Assembly: GCA_965224045.1 (NCBI GenBank)
Contig: CBDCYD010000016.1
Coordinates: 1,240,001-1,304,000 of the forward strand
Length of the DNA: 64,000 bases
Direction: 5' to 3'
DNA from: Tectiglobus sp965224045
Lineage (GTDB): Bacteria > Pseudomonadota > Alphaproteobacteria > Rhizobiales > Hyphomicrobiaceae
The notes beneath the pieces were generated by a model. The model saw only the letters and a list, made by a program, of their open reading frames with translations. It had not been told where the DNA came from and ran no database searches. How positions within the stretch are numbered: position 1 is the stretch's first letter; every line of letters starts with the position of its first letter. This document shows positions 27,759 to 35,939 of the stretch, piece after piece. A program made the translations under genes and the position numbers.

Positions 27759-28817
27759 ATGCCAACGACATTGCGTGTTCGATTGCGGCATGGCCCGAAG
27801 CGGGTCGTGTCGAGTATTTGGATGTCGTTTATCGCGGCAGCCGTTATGTCAGCGAGCACTGTTGGCGCCGCCGCCTCGCCGCCTCCCATCCGGCTGTCGG
27901 CAACCAATCAGGTGCCGGCCTGCGTTACGCCCGAGCGATTGATGCGGTTTTTGCTGACGCGCAACCGGCGCTTGCTGCGCAAGTTTCGCAGGATTGCGGA
28001 CTGGTACAAGCAGCACGGCGAGGCCTGGCGGGTGCGCTGGGACTATGCCTTCTATCAGATGGCGATCGAAACCAATTTTCTGACTTACCGCGCACCGAGC
28101 GGGCGCATGGGCGACGTTGATCCGAAACAAAACAACTTTGCCGGTATCGGCACGACGGGCGGCGGCGTGCCGGGCAACAGCTTTCCCGACGTAAGCACCG
28201 GCGTGTTGGCACAGATCCAGCACCTGGTGGTCTATTCCGGAGAGGAGATCGCCAATCCCGTGGCGCCGCGTACGCGCCTCAAGCAGGACGTCATTTTGCG
28301 GCTGTCAAAACCCGTCGCGCGGCGCCGGGCCGTAACGTTTCAGGACCTTTCGGGCCGTTGGGCGGTCGATCGGCGTTACGGGCGCTCGATTGAGTATGTC
28401 GCACGTCTATATCGACGTAGGTTCTGCCGCGATAATCTGGGGCAGGTGGCTGCCAAACCGGCGGGTGGCAAGCGGGGAGCGAAAGCCAATGCGGCCGTCG
28501 TCGCGACCGGAGGCAAGGTTCCTGCGCCTGCGGGAATGGGCCTGACGACTGCGCCGCCGCTGCCGGTGAGCCCGCGGGAATGCCGTGTGCAAGTCGCGAG
28601 CTACGGAGGGTCGCGGACGTTGCTGATCCAGTCTGTCAGAGCCGATACGGTCCAGTTTACCGCCCTGAACGTGTTCCCGGAGTTCGAGGCGGAAATGGCC
28701 GCCAAGTTCGCCGAGAAGCATGCTCCTGGCGGGACGGCGATCGCTAGGTTCGAGGATCGTGACGCGGCATTGTCGCGCGCGCATGCGATGTGCAAGCGCC
28801 TGACACGCGCGCGCTGA
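27759..28817 (+). CDS. Secreted glucosaminidase-like protein, paralog 2
   Basis: A 352-residue tandem paralog of the preceding protein. It has an N-terminal signal segment, then RWDYAFYQMAIETNFLTY, PKQNNFAGIGTTGGG and VSTGVLAQIQHLVVYSG, matching the first copy position by position, including the Glu in AIETN. The linker is short (about 45 residues) and the C-terminal domain again starts CRVQVASYGGSRTL and ends near a Cys. Gene spacing is 160 bases on the same strand. ATG at 27759 gives a somewhat long basic N-terminus before the hydrophobic core. Confidence 0.78.
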   Translation: MPTTLRVRLRHGPKRVVSSIWMSFIAAAVMSASTVGAAASPPPIRLSATNQVPACVTPERLMRFLLTRNRRLLRKFRRIADWYKQHGEAWRVRWDYAFYQMAIETNFLTYRAPSGRMGDVDPKQNNFAGIGTTGGGVPGNSFPDVSTGVLAQIQHLVVYSGEEIANPVAPRTRLKQDVILRLSKPVARRRAVTFQDLSGRWAVDRRYGRSIEYVARLYRRRFCRDNLGQVAAKPAGGKRGAKANAAVVATGGKVPAPAGMGLTTAPPLPVSPRECRVQVASYGGSRTLLIQSVRADTVQFTALNVFPEFEAEMAAKFAEKHAPGGTAIARFEDRDAALSRAHAMCKRLTRAR

Positions 28818-29114
28818 GGGGACGGGGCTCTCGCTTTTCGGCCGGATGACAGTGCGCGGCGACGATCGGGCGTCCATTCGCTTGCAGATTGATTGCGTCG
28901 CGTTCCGCATCGACGTCCGCGCAAACGGGCGGCGCGGCCGCGTCCTGGTTGGGCCTTGCGGCCGGTAACCACATTCGCTTTTTTGGCAAAAGCTGGATAA
29001 GAGTTCGGGTGTCCGCGGCGTTATGCTGCCGCGCGACAGTACAACGAGGTGCCGTTGGAGGCCGGGTGACCGGGCCTGTCTGACCCGACGTGCCAGTGAG
29101 GGAGCTAGCAATCG

Positions 29115-30008
29115 TTGAACAGTATGCGTGAAGCCCTGGGGCAGGGCCGGTTTGTTGTGACGAGCGAGATCGTTCCGCCTATCGCGGGCGGCTCAAAAGA
29201 GTTGCTCGCGGTAGCCGCGCCGTTCAAGAACCGGGTTGCCGGTCTCAATGTCACAGACGGCCCCGGCGCGAGCGTGCATATGTCGAGCGTCGCAGCATCC
29301 GGCATCCTTGCGCAAAACGGGTTCAATCCAATTCTGCAATTGACCTGTCGCGACCGAAACAGGATCGCGCTTCAAGCAGACATGCTGGGGGCTTCGGCAC
29401 TTGGTGTGCGCGATGTGCTATTCTTGACGGGTGATGACCCTTCGGCCGGCGATCAACCGGAGGCGAAGCCGGTGTTCGATGCCAAGTCGCACGACTTGTT
29501 ACGCTGGGCCAGGCAGATGACGACAGATGGGACCCTGCCAACGGGCAGGTCGATTGCGAGCCCGCCGAGCTTCTTTTGCGGTGCGGCCGACGTACCAATT
29601 TCGCCGCCCAAAGGATGGGTACCGGAAGAGCTGCTGCGCAAAGCGGATGCAGGTGCGAACTTCATTCAGACTCAGCTCTGCTATGACGTCGATATCGTGA
29701 AGCCCTATATCTCAGCCCTCAGTGATCATGGTTTGACCGAGCGCCTGCATATACTCATCGGCACCGGGCCATTGGCATCGGCGAAGTCGGCGCGGTGGAT
29801 GAACAAGAATTTGTTCGGGGTTAACGTCCCCGATTCGTTGATCGAGGCGTTGGATCGTGCCGATGACGCGCGGCGCGTGGGGCGCGAGCACTGCCTCGCG
29901 TTCGTCAATGAACTACGCGACATCGCAGGTGTGCACGGCGTCCACCTGATGGCGCCCGGCAACGTCAAGGAATTGCCCGGCGTGCTCGACGCGCTTGTAA
30001 CCGACTAG
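29115..30008 (+). CDS. Methylenetetrahydrofolate reductase family protein
   Basis: A 297-residue MetF-type TIM barrel. FVVTSEIVPPIAGG at the start, LTCRDRNRIALQADML, VLFLTGDDPSAGDQ and FIQTQLCYDVD follow the family order, and GVHGVHLMAPGNVKELPGVLDAL is the usual end. It differs clearly from the metF-like gene at 22398, so the genome has two. A TTG at 29115, ten bases after GGAG, is used; ATG at 29124 is the alternative. Its TAG stop (30006-30008) belongs to copy B of the 130-bp repeat. 28818-29114 upstream holds no gene. Confidence 0.85.
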   Translation: MNSMREALGQGRFVVTSEIVPPIAGGSKELLAVAAPFKNRVAGLNVTDGPGASVHMSSVAASGILAQNGFNPILQLTCRDRNRIALQADMLGASALGVRDVLFLTGDDPSAGDQPEAKPVFDAKSHDLLRWARQMTTDGTLPTGRSIASPPSFFCGAADVPISPPKGWVPEELLRKADAGANFIQTQLCYDVDIVKPYISALSDHGLTERLHILIGTGPLASAKSARWMNKNLFGVNVPDSLIEALDRADDARRVGREHCLAFVNELRDIAGVHGVHLMAPGNVKELPGVLDALVTD

Positions 30009-30134
30009 ATCATTTCCGCCTTAGGCGGAATCGCACCGCCTGCCCACTCCCCCTCCCGGCCGCCCATGCAATCGTGGTTTTGGGCGGCCGGGCGGGGGAG
30101 TGGGACGGTTCCAGCTAAACCTGAAACGCTCTAG
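30005..30134. repeat. 130-bp palindromic interspersed repeat, copy B
   Basis: Same 130-bp length and ends as copies A and C. One base in the left arm of the long inverted repeat has changed (CCCCCTCCC instead of CCCCCGCCC) with no matching change in the right arm, leaving a single mismatch in the 24-bp stem. Its first bases CTAG provide the stop codon of the preceding reductase gene. The 270 bases that follow, up to the riboswitch at 30407, show no gene. Confidence 0.9.
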
Positions 30135-30406
30135 GGCAAGGCAGCGCCTTAGTGGGATTGGCGGCGGCCAAGCTCTTCAAAAACTTGATCTAAGTGCGCC
30201 GCTTCTGCCGGTCAGCACCTATTCCCCAATGTCAACGTTGATCCGATGTCTACGAACCCTACAGCTTGCAACTGTCAACAATGCAACTACAGGACGGTAT
30301 GATGCGTGACTGGCCCAAGCAGCCGGTGCGCACTATCGCCGGTGCGATAGGCGCATTACGTTCGATGCGCATGTGGTGATCCTTGTGGCGTGGGACGACC
30401 AGGCGC

Positions 30407-30452
30407 ATGAGGACGACCTCATCCAACACATTGCAATTTCGGGACGACCCGA
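30407..30452 (+). promoter_or_regulatory. Guanidine-II (mini-ykkC) riboswitch
   Basis: Two hairpins with identical ACGA loops: ATGAGG-ACGA-CCTCAT (30407-30422) and TCGGG-ACGA-CCCGA (30439-30452), joined by 16 bases. This is the defining architecture of the guanidine-II riboswitch (paired stems with ACGR loops), which commonly controls SMR exporter genes. The ribosome site GGAG (30457-30460) starts five bases after the second stem and the ATG is at 30467, which suggests translational control. A third exact GGACGACC octamer lies upstream at 30393-30400 with only a two-pair stem. Confidence 0.9.
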
Positions 30453-30466
30453 GCGTGGAGAACGAT

Positions 30467-30781
30467 ATGGCTTGGGTTTATCTTCTGTTGGCGGGACTGC
30501 TCGAGATCATTTGGGCGTTCGCGATGAAGCAGTCGGACGGCTTTACGCGGGCTGTGCCGTCCTTGGTGACGGTTATTGCGATGCTTGGCTCGGTCGGTCT
30601 GCTGGCGCTTGCCATGCGCAGCTTGCCGCTGGGGACCGCCTATTTGATCTGGACCGGGATCGGTGCCGCCGGCGCGTTCTTTGCCGGCGTTGTCCTGCTC
30701 GGCGAGGCGCTTACGCTGCAGCGTTTGCTTGCTGCATTGCTGATCATTTCCGGCATCGTGACCATGAAGCTCGCCCACTGA
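30467..30781 (+). CDS. gdx: SMR-family guanidinium exporter (SugE/Gdx)
   Basis: A 104-residue four-helix small multidrug resistance protein of the SugE/Gdx type, a dual-topology dimer that exchanges guanidinium for protons at the inner membrane. AWVYLLLAGLLEIIWAFAMK holds the essential membrane Glu (E13), and GTAYLIWTGIGAAGAFFAGV matches the family. ATG at 30467, with GGAG six bases before it, is chosen over a frame from 30383. The guanidine-II riboswitch just upstream supports guanidinium as the substrate rather than quaternary ammonium drugs. Confidence 0.93.
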   Translation: MAWVYLLLAGLLEIIWAFAMKQSDGFTRAVPSLVTVIAMLGSVGLLALAMRSLPLGTAYLIWTGIGAAGAFFAGVVLLGEALTLQRLLAALLIISGIVTMKLAH

Positions 30782-30902
30782 GCAATTCGCGATGTCATCG
30801 GTTGCGAGGGGGCATTTTCGCGACCGAGCCAACACATGAGTCGACCTGAGCAAGACGAATCGCGCTGTTTGTGGTCGCGTGGAACATCCGGGCAAACCGC
30901 CG

Positions 30903-31628
30903 TCAGTCGGTCTTGCTTCGCGCGGCGATATAGTCCGGTGAGAAATTCTCGCCGGCCGACAAGGCGCAGATCCGCGAGAGGTGGAGATAAGGCAGGCCCG
31001 TTTCCTCGGCCCACGCGTTGAACTGGGCCTGGACCTTGGCGAGATCGCGCTTGGACTTGACCTCTTCGGCAATGTCGAGGCCGGCGTTACGTAGGCAGGT
31101 GACAACGTCCTTCGAGGTCACAAAACCATCCCAGCCGAGAAACCGAAGCAGCATCTGTCCACTGTTGCCGCCAAGGCGGCTTCCGCGCTTGGCGAGAACA
31201 TCGAGGAGGCCGATTTGATCACTGGACGGCCAGGCGGCGAGAAAGCGGGCGAAGCTGCCGTGCTCGTCTGAGATGTCGGACACGAACTGTGCATTGGCGC
31301 GCACCGACATGATCTTGGCGCCATTCCTGACAATGCGCTTATCTTTGGTGAGGGCGTCCCAATAGTCGTCGGGCTGGAACAGCAGGTGCCTCAGCTGAAA
31401 ACCGAAAAAGGCCTCTTCGAAGCCCGGCCATTTGGCTTCGATGACGCTCCAGGCAAACCCCGCCGAGAAAACGCGTCTGGTCATTTCGGCGAGGACGCGG
31501 TCATCCGGGGTCTTTGCTAGCGCTTTACGACTGGGTTGGGGTGGCAACAGCTTTTCAAGTGCCTTGGCGCCGCCCTTGCGCTTTTCGGCCGTGGCACGGA
31601 TGGCTTTGAAGGACGATGTTGAGGGCAT
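30903..31628 (-). CDS. DNA-3-methyladenine glycosylase I-like protein
   Basis: A 241-residue protein of the Tag-like helix-hairpin-helix glycosylase family, which removes 3-methyladenine from DNA. Residues about 50-190 carry the fold: MTRRVFSAGFAWSVIEAKWPGFEEAFFGF corresponds to the Tag substrate pocket region, and a long helical C-terminus follows. The zinc-binding Cys/His residues of E. coli Tag are not obvious, so the assignment is to a divergent branch. ATG at 31628 is preferred to a longer frame from 31796 that adds low-complexity residues. 191 bases separate it from the coiled-coil gene upstream. Confidence 0.7.
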   Translation of the reverse strand: MPSTSSFKAIRATAEKRKGGAKALEKLLPPQPSRKALAKTPDDRVLAEMTRRVFSAGFAWSVIEAKWPGFEEAFFGFQLRHLLFQPDDYWDALTKDKRIVRNGAKIMSVRANAQFVSDISDEHGSFARFLAAWPSSDQIGLLDVLAKRGSRLGGNSGQMLLRFLGWDGFVTSKDVVTCLRNAGLDIAEEVKSKRDLAKVQAQFNAWAEETGLPYLHLSRICALSAGENFSPDYIAARSKTD

Positions 31629-31819
31629 GATCTGGAATTCCGTTGCATCGCCGGAGTGCCCGGCACGGCGAGTTCGTTTGCCGCGTGCGTTGGCCGGGTC
31701 GTCCTCGCGGGCACCGTCGTTGGCATTTCGGGGTTTCGGACGTGGTCCAGGCATCCGCTGAGACCGCACGTCATGTCGAAACGGCGCAAAGGACAATCAG
31801 GCCGAAGTCTCGGGATGTG

Positions 31820-33145
31820 TCAACTGGTCGGGACTTCCAGCTTCTTTGTCAGGTTTTCGAACTCGCGCCGCAGTTCCTCGTTCTTGAAGATCTGGTCGAA
31901 GGTCGGTGACTCGAGCTTTTGCAACGCCTCGAAAGTCGAACGCGTGTTTTGCATCAGTGCGCGCAATTGAAAACTTGCCTCGACCGTCTCGTAGGTGTTG
32001 TCGGCAATCGAGAGGTCGTGGGCGGCTTTGCGCCGGGCCTTGGCGATTTGTTCGCGCTGCTGGAGCAGGTAGTTGCGGTAACCACTGGCCGCCTTGAGTG
32101 CAAGGTTCTGGCTGCGCAGGTTGGACTGCAGAATGCGGATCTGATCCTCGCGGTTCTTCTGGCGCATGAGACGCCGCGTGCGCCGCTGGGCGGCACGCAG
32201 ATCCTTGGTGATCGCTTCGAGCTTGGGCAGGTACTTGGTGTCGATCTTCGCGATGACGGTGTCCTGGGCGTGCACGAGCATGGCGAACAACGCGGCGTGC
32301 ATTGCGAAATACTTTCTCGCCGCCTTCATGTTCTCGCCGGAGGCGGCCATGCGGTCGCCGAGTTGCTGATCGATCAGTTTCGCCGAATTGAAGACGGCGA
32401 CCAACCGGACCAGATCACCACTGAGGACGCCGCCGAGCAGCAGTTCGACCTGCTTGTCGGACAGCTTGATGCCGGACTTGGTCAGTGCCGACTGGATTTC
32501 AGCGCGCGCTGCGGCGATGTCCTGGTTGTTCTTTTCGATGCGCTTTTCGGCTTCGATGATCTTTTCGCCGAGGCTTGCGACCGTATCTGCGATGACGCCC
32601 GGGAGCAGCGAGCTTTGCGGCGCGCTCAATTGTTTTTCGCGCATTTCGACGATGCTGTCTTCCAGCTCGCGGATGGTCTTTCGGCGGGTCTCTATGCGCT
32701 TTTGAACGTCGACGATCGGAACATCGGTGACGATACCAAGGGCGGCATCCAGGAGGTCGCGAATGCGCTGCTCGCGGTCTTCCTTGGTCTCGGTCCACAG
32801 TGGCGTGAGAATGAAGTCGTTTTTGGACGGTAGGCGCTGGGAGGCCGACCGCTGCTTGGCGGTGTCCGAGAGAATGGCGTCGATGGCCTGCATCAGGCGC
32901 TTGGCCTGCTCGTAGGACTTGTCGCCGGCGCGCGGATCCTTATCGACGGCCGGCTTTTCCGCGTTGGGTTTTGCCGCACGGTCTTTCGATTGTGCCGGTT
33001 CGGACTTCGATGCAGGATTGGCGCCGAGCCAGTCCGCGATGGTGTCACGGTAGCTTGCCTGGGCGTGCGCGGCTGTTGCCATGTGCATTGCAGCAACTAT
33101 GGCCAGCGGGAAAATAGCAATCCGCTTTGCGTTCTTGAAATCCAT
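31820..33145 (-). CDS. Secreted coiled-coil protein, unknown function
   Basis: A 441-residue exported protein not assigned to a family. A signal peptide ends near AAHAQA; a Lys/Pro/Ala-rich stretch follows to about residue 80. The remainder is almost wholly helical with heptad-rich segments (VDVQKRIETRRKTIRELEDSI and the EKRIEKNNQDIAAARAEI region), broken by a more globular centre (LLLGGVLSGDLVRLVAVFNSAKL). ATG at 33145 is chosen so the signal is N-terminal. It might be a periplasmic scaffold; nothing indicates an enzyme. Confidence 0.65.
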   Translation of the reverse strand: MDFKNAKRIAIFPLAIVAAMHMATAAHAQASYRDTIADWLGANPASKSEPAQSKDRAAKPNAEKPAVDKDPRAGDKSYEQAKRLMQAIDAILSDTAKQRSASQRLPSKNDFILTPLWTETKEDREQRIRDLLDAALGIVTDVPIVDVQKRIETRRKTIRELEDSIVEMREKQLSAPQSSLLPGVIADTVASLGEKIIEAEKRIEKNNQDIAAARAEIQSALTKSGIKLSDKQVELLLGGVLSGDLVRLVAVFNSAKLIDQQLGDRMAASGENMKAARKYFAMHAALFAMLVHAQDTVIAKIDTKYLPKLEAITKDLRAAQRRTRRLMRQKNREDQIRILQSNLRSQNLALKAASGYRNYLLQQREQIAKARRKAAHDLSIADNTYETVEASFQLRALMQNTRSTFEALQKLESPTFDQIFKNEELRREFENLTKKLEVPTS

Positions 33146-33288
33146 CGGTCCGCACCTCCGCCTGCGGCTTGATGCACAAGGCACCTTCCTTAGAAGGGGA
33201 GTGAATCGGGCTTTTCAATGGTTTGGGAGCCGGTTTCCGTGCAAACTTCTTTACAAATGCAGGGGGTTTCGGGGCGAACCGGCAGACC

Positions 33289-33789
33289 CTACAACCAGCG
33301 GCCCGAACGGGCCTTGTAGGCGCGGTAAGCGTCTCCGAATCGGGCTTCAAGATGGCGCTCCTCGGGCAGGATTGCGAACACTGTGACCAGGCCTGCAAAG
33401 GCGGCCGCAGCGGCAACAAACCAGATGTTTTTGGTTAACTCGGCAAGCCCGAGGAGGACCATCACATCGCCGAGGTAGATGGGGTTGCGAAAGCGCGTGA
33501 AAGGACCGGTGGTGACAAGGGCATCGGCTGTACGGTGCGGCATGATCGTGGTGCCGGCGCGACGGAGTTCCCAGGCTGACCATAGAATGAGGACGATGCC
33601 CAGTACGCCAATGCCAAGACCGACGATGCGGGCCGCGAAATCATTGAGCCCGGGCCAGGTCAGCGGCTGGACGTACCCGAGGAGCAGCGCCGCCGCGATA
33701 AGGGTTACAAGCAACGCGGGCGGCCATGGGAAGGGCGACGGCGGGCTGATCTGATGACCGTCGTCGGGTTGCTGTTGCGGGTCGTTCAT
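33289..33789 (-). CDS. Isoprenylcysteine carboxyl methyltransferase-like membrane protein
   Basis: A 166-residue integral membrane protein of the ICMT/PEMT-like superfamily, with about four hydrophobic helices. The C-terminal AdoMet-binding signature is visible as GPFTRFRNPIYLGDVM and LPEERHLEARFGDAYRAYKARSGRW. Bacterial members of this group methylate lipids or small molecules that are usually unidentified. Start ATG at 33789. Confidence 0.8.
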   Translation of the reverse strand: MNDPQQQPDDGHQISPPSPFPWPPALLVTLIAAALLLGYVQPLTWPGLNDFAARIVGLGIGVLGIVLILWSAWELRRAGTTIMPHRTADALVTTGPFTRFRNPIYLGDVMVLLGLAELTKNIWFVAAAAAFAGLVTVFAILPEERHLEARFGDAYRAYKARSGRWL

Positions 33790-33922
33790 GTGTCACCCTG
33801 ACGTTCATACAGTGGCCCCTTATCAGGTGGCCTGTGTCTGTCAAACAGCAAATGCGGGACTGGACGCGAGTAAGTCTCATACCTATTAACCGCAATTTTT
33901 CGCGCGTGTCCGGCCCAGCTTC

Positions 33923-34306
33923 TTGCCTGGCCTTCGCGATACGATTGGCGTGAAGCTGATCGATGTCCAGGCCGGTGCGGTTGATATCGCCCTTGCACGT
34001 GGCTCTAAACTCGCGCAGCAATACCGTTCCGTGCATGGCGGTGTGCCGACCAGCACAGCCGATGCGGCGGCCGGGTATGCGGTGTTGACCGTCGGGTCAG
34101 CGGTATCCGGTGTGCTTGCAACCGAGCTTGAAGTCAATTTTCTGCGACCGGTCGGTGGTGAGTGACAGACCCGCCCGCGCATGTTGAAACCAGGAAAGAC
34201 GCTGACGACTTGCACAACGGATGTCTATGATGTGGTCGAAGGCAAGGAACAACACGTGCTGATCGGGCTTGTGACCAAGATGCACGTAGCGGGCCTCGAT
34301 GATTGA
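33923..34306 (+). pseudogene. PaaI-type thioesterase remnant with in-frame stop
   Basis: A hotdog-fold PaaI-like thioesterase that looks decayed. In one frame, IGVKLIDVQAGAVDIAL, YRSVHGGVPTSTADAAAGYA (the HGG and Asp region of the active site) and ELEVNFLRPVGGE are followed by TGA at 34163-34165, then the same frame continues MLKPGKTLTTCTTDVYDVVEG and ends at 34304-34306, which is the expected C-terminal half. The residue replaced by the stop is plausibly an Arg codon CGA changed to TGA. No ATG or good ribosome site begins the frame (TTG at 33923; a stop lies upstream). A sequencing error is possible. Confidence 0.7.
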
Positions 34307-34417
34307 CACCAGGCGACAACATTCACGGTGTTGGGATTGGGCGTCGCTTATAAAGTGGCCTTAACTCGGGTCAATTGGCGCGGCAGCAAGGAACTTCATC
34401 GAAAGGACATATCAGCG

Positions 34418-35590
34418 ATGATCCCGAATACGGCTCCGGTGTTCAATTTCGATCTTGGTGACGTAGCAGACCAACTGCGCGACACCGTGCAGGCATTTAC
34501 GGCCGATCGGATCGCGCCGATTGCCGCCGAGGTTGATCGCACCGATGAGTTTCCACGGCATCTCTGGCCGGAGATGGGGGAACTTGGCCTGCACGGCATC
34601 ACGGTCGAAGAGGAATTTGGCGGGACGGGGCTCGGTTATCTCGAGCATTGTATCGCGGTCGAGGAGGTTTCCCGCGGATCGGCGGCGATCGGGTTGTCTT
34701 ACGGCGCCCACTCAAACCTGTGCATCAATCAGATCCGCCGGAACGGTTCGGATGAGCAGAAGCGCAAATACCTGCCAAAGCTGATTTCCGGCGAGCATGT
34801 CGGGGCGCTTGCGATGTCGGAACCCGGTGCGGGGTCCGATGTGGTGTCGATGAAACTCAGGGCGGACAAGAAGGGTGACCGCTATATCCTCAACGGGACC
34901 AAGATGTGGATCACCAACGGCCCGGGCGGCGATACGCTCGTCGTCTATGCAAAAACAGATCCGGATGCGGGCCCACGCGGAATTACGGCTTTCATTGTCG
35001 AGAAAGACTTTCCCGGGTTCTCGGTGGCGCAGAAGCTCGACAAGCTCGGGATGCGTGGCTCGAACACGGGCGAGTTGGTGTTCGAGAACTGCGAAGTGCC
35101 GGAAGAGAATGTTCTCGGCGAGGTCGGACGGGGCGTCAATGTGCTGATGAGCGGGCTCGATTACGAGCGTGCCGTACTGGCTGCCGGTCCGCTCGGGATC
35201 ATGCAGGCGGCAATGGATGTCGTCATGCCGTATATCCACGAACGCAAGCAGTTTGGCAAACCGATTGGCGAGTTCCAGCTGGTCCAGGGCAAAGTTGCGG
35301 ACATGTACGTCACCATGAACTCCTGCCGATCTTACGTCTATGCCGTGGCCAAGGCCTGCGATCGCGGTGAGACGACGCGGGAGGATGCTGCCGGGGCGAT
35401 TCTGCTGGCGGCTGAAAAGGCGACGGCGGTGACGCTGGATGCCATTCAGCTGCTCGGCGGAAATGGTTACATCAACGATACGCCGACAGGGCGTCTGCTG
35501 CGAGATGCCAAACTGTACGAGATCGGGGCCGGGACAAGTGAAATACGGCGCATGCTGATTGGCAGGGAGCTTTTTCAAAAGTCGTCTTAA
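34418..35590 (+). CDS. ivd: Isovaleryl-CoA dehydrogenase
   Basis: A 390-residue FAD enzyme of leucine breakdown, oxidising isovaleryl-CoA to 3-methylcrotonyl-CoA. It has AMSEPGAGSDVVSMK, MWITNGPGGDT, the 3'-end GAGTSEIRRMLIGRELF, and Glu250 in SGLDYERAVLAAGPLG, where isovaleryl-CoA dehydrogenases (unlike short- and medium-chain enzymes) keep their catalytic base. ATG at 34418 follows GAAAGGA. The mcc genes of the same pathway lie about 11 kb downstream. Confidence 0.93.
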   Translation: MIPNTAPVFNFDLGDVADQLRDTVQAFTADRIAPIAAEVDRTDEFPRHLWPEMGELGLHGITVEEEFGGTGLGYLEHCIAVEEVSRGSAAIGLSYGAHSNLCINQIRRNGSDEQKRKYLPKLISGEHVGALAMSEPGAGSDVVSMKLRADKKGDRYILNGTKMWITNGPGGDTLVVYAKTDPDAGPRGITAFIVEKDFPGFSVAQKLDKLGMRGSNTGELVFENCEVPEENVLGEVGRGVNVLMSGLDYERAVLAAGPLGIMQAAMDVVMPYIHERKQFGKPIGEFQLVQGKVADMYVTMNSCRSYVYAVAKACDRGETTREDAAGAILLAAEKATAVTLDAIQLLGGNGYINDTPTGRLLRDAKLYEIGAGTSEIRRMLIGRELFQKSS

Positions 35591-35939
35591 GTCAGATTGC
35601 GCAACAATTATCGGGATTGAACCACGCTGCAAATCGGCACCCTGTCTGTGGATCGGGATTCGCTGTTGAGGCCATCTATGTGTGGCGATTCATTGCGAAT
35701 TTTGATGACAACCGTGTTCGCAACTTTCCGTGCATTACCTTTGACAAAGTGCGAAGCCCGTGCCACCGTATATGGCCTTGCCAGCGAATGGCAGGGCTCT
35801 TCCTAGAGCGGGATCATGAGCTTGGTTGGCAGGTGGCAATGTTGCATGCTGATCGCGCGACAAAACGGCCAAATAAAAACGACGAGAGCCGTGCTCGCAA
35901 CTGCGTTGGAAGATTGGAGGAAACCGATCGGAGGGTTAT
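35591..35939. other. Intergenic region before the TRAP operon
   Basis: No gene seen. A hairpin at 35774-35798 (stem of about ten pairs around GCGAA, with wobble pairs) could end transcription from ivd. CTAGAGCG at 35803-35810 matches the reverse complement of a 130-bp repeat end only over eight bases. The TRAP promoter must be within this stretch; GGAGG at 35931-35935 serves dctP. Confidence 0.4.
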
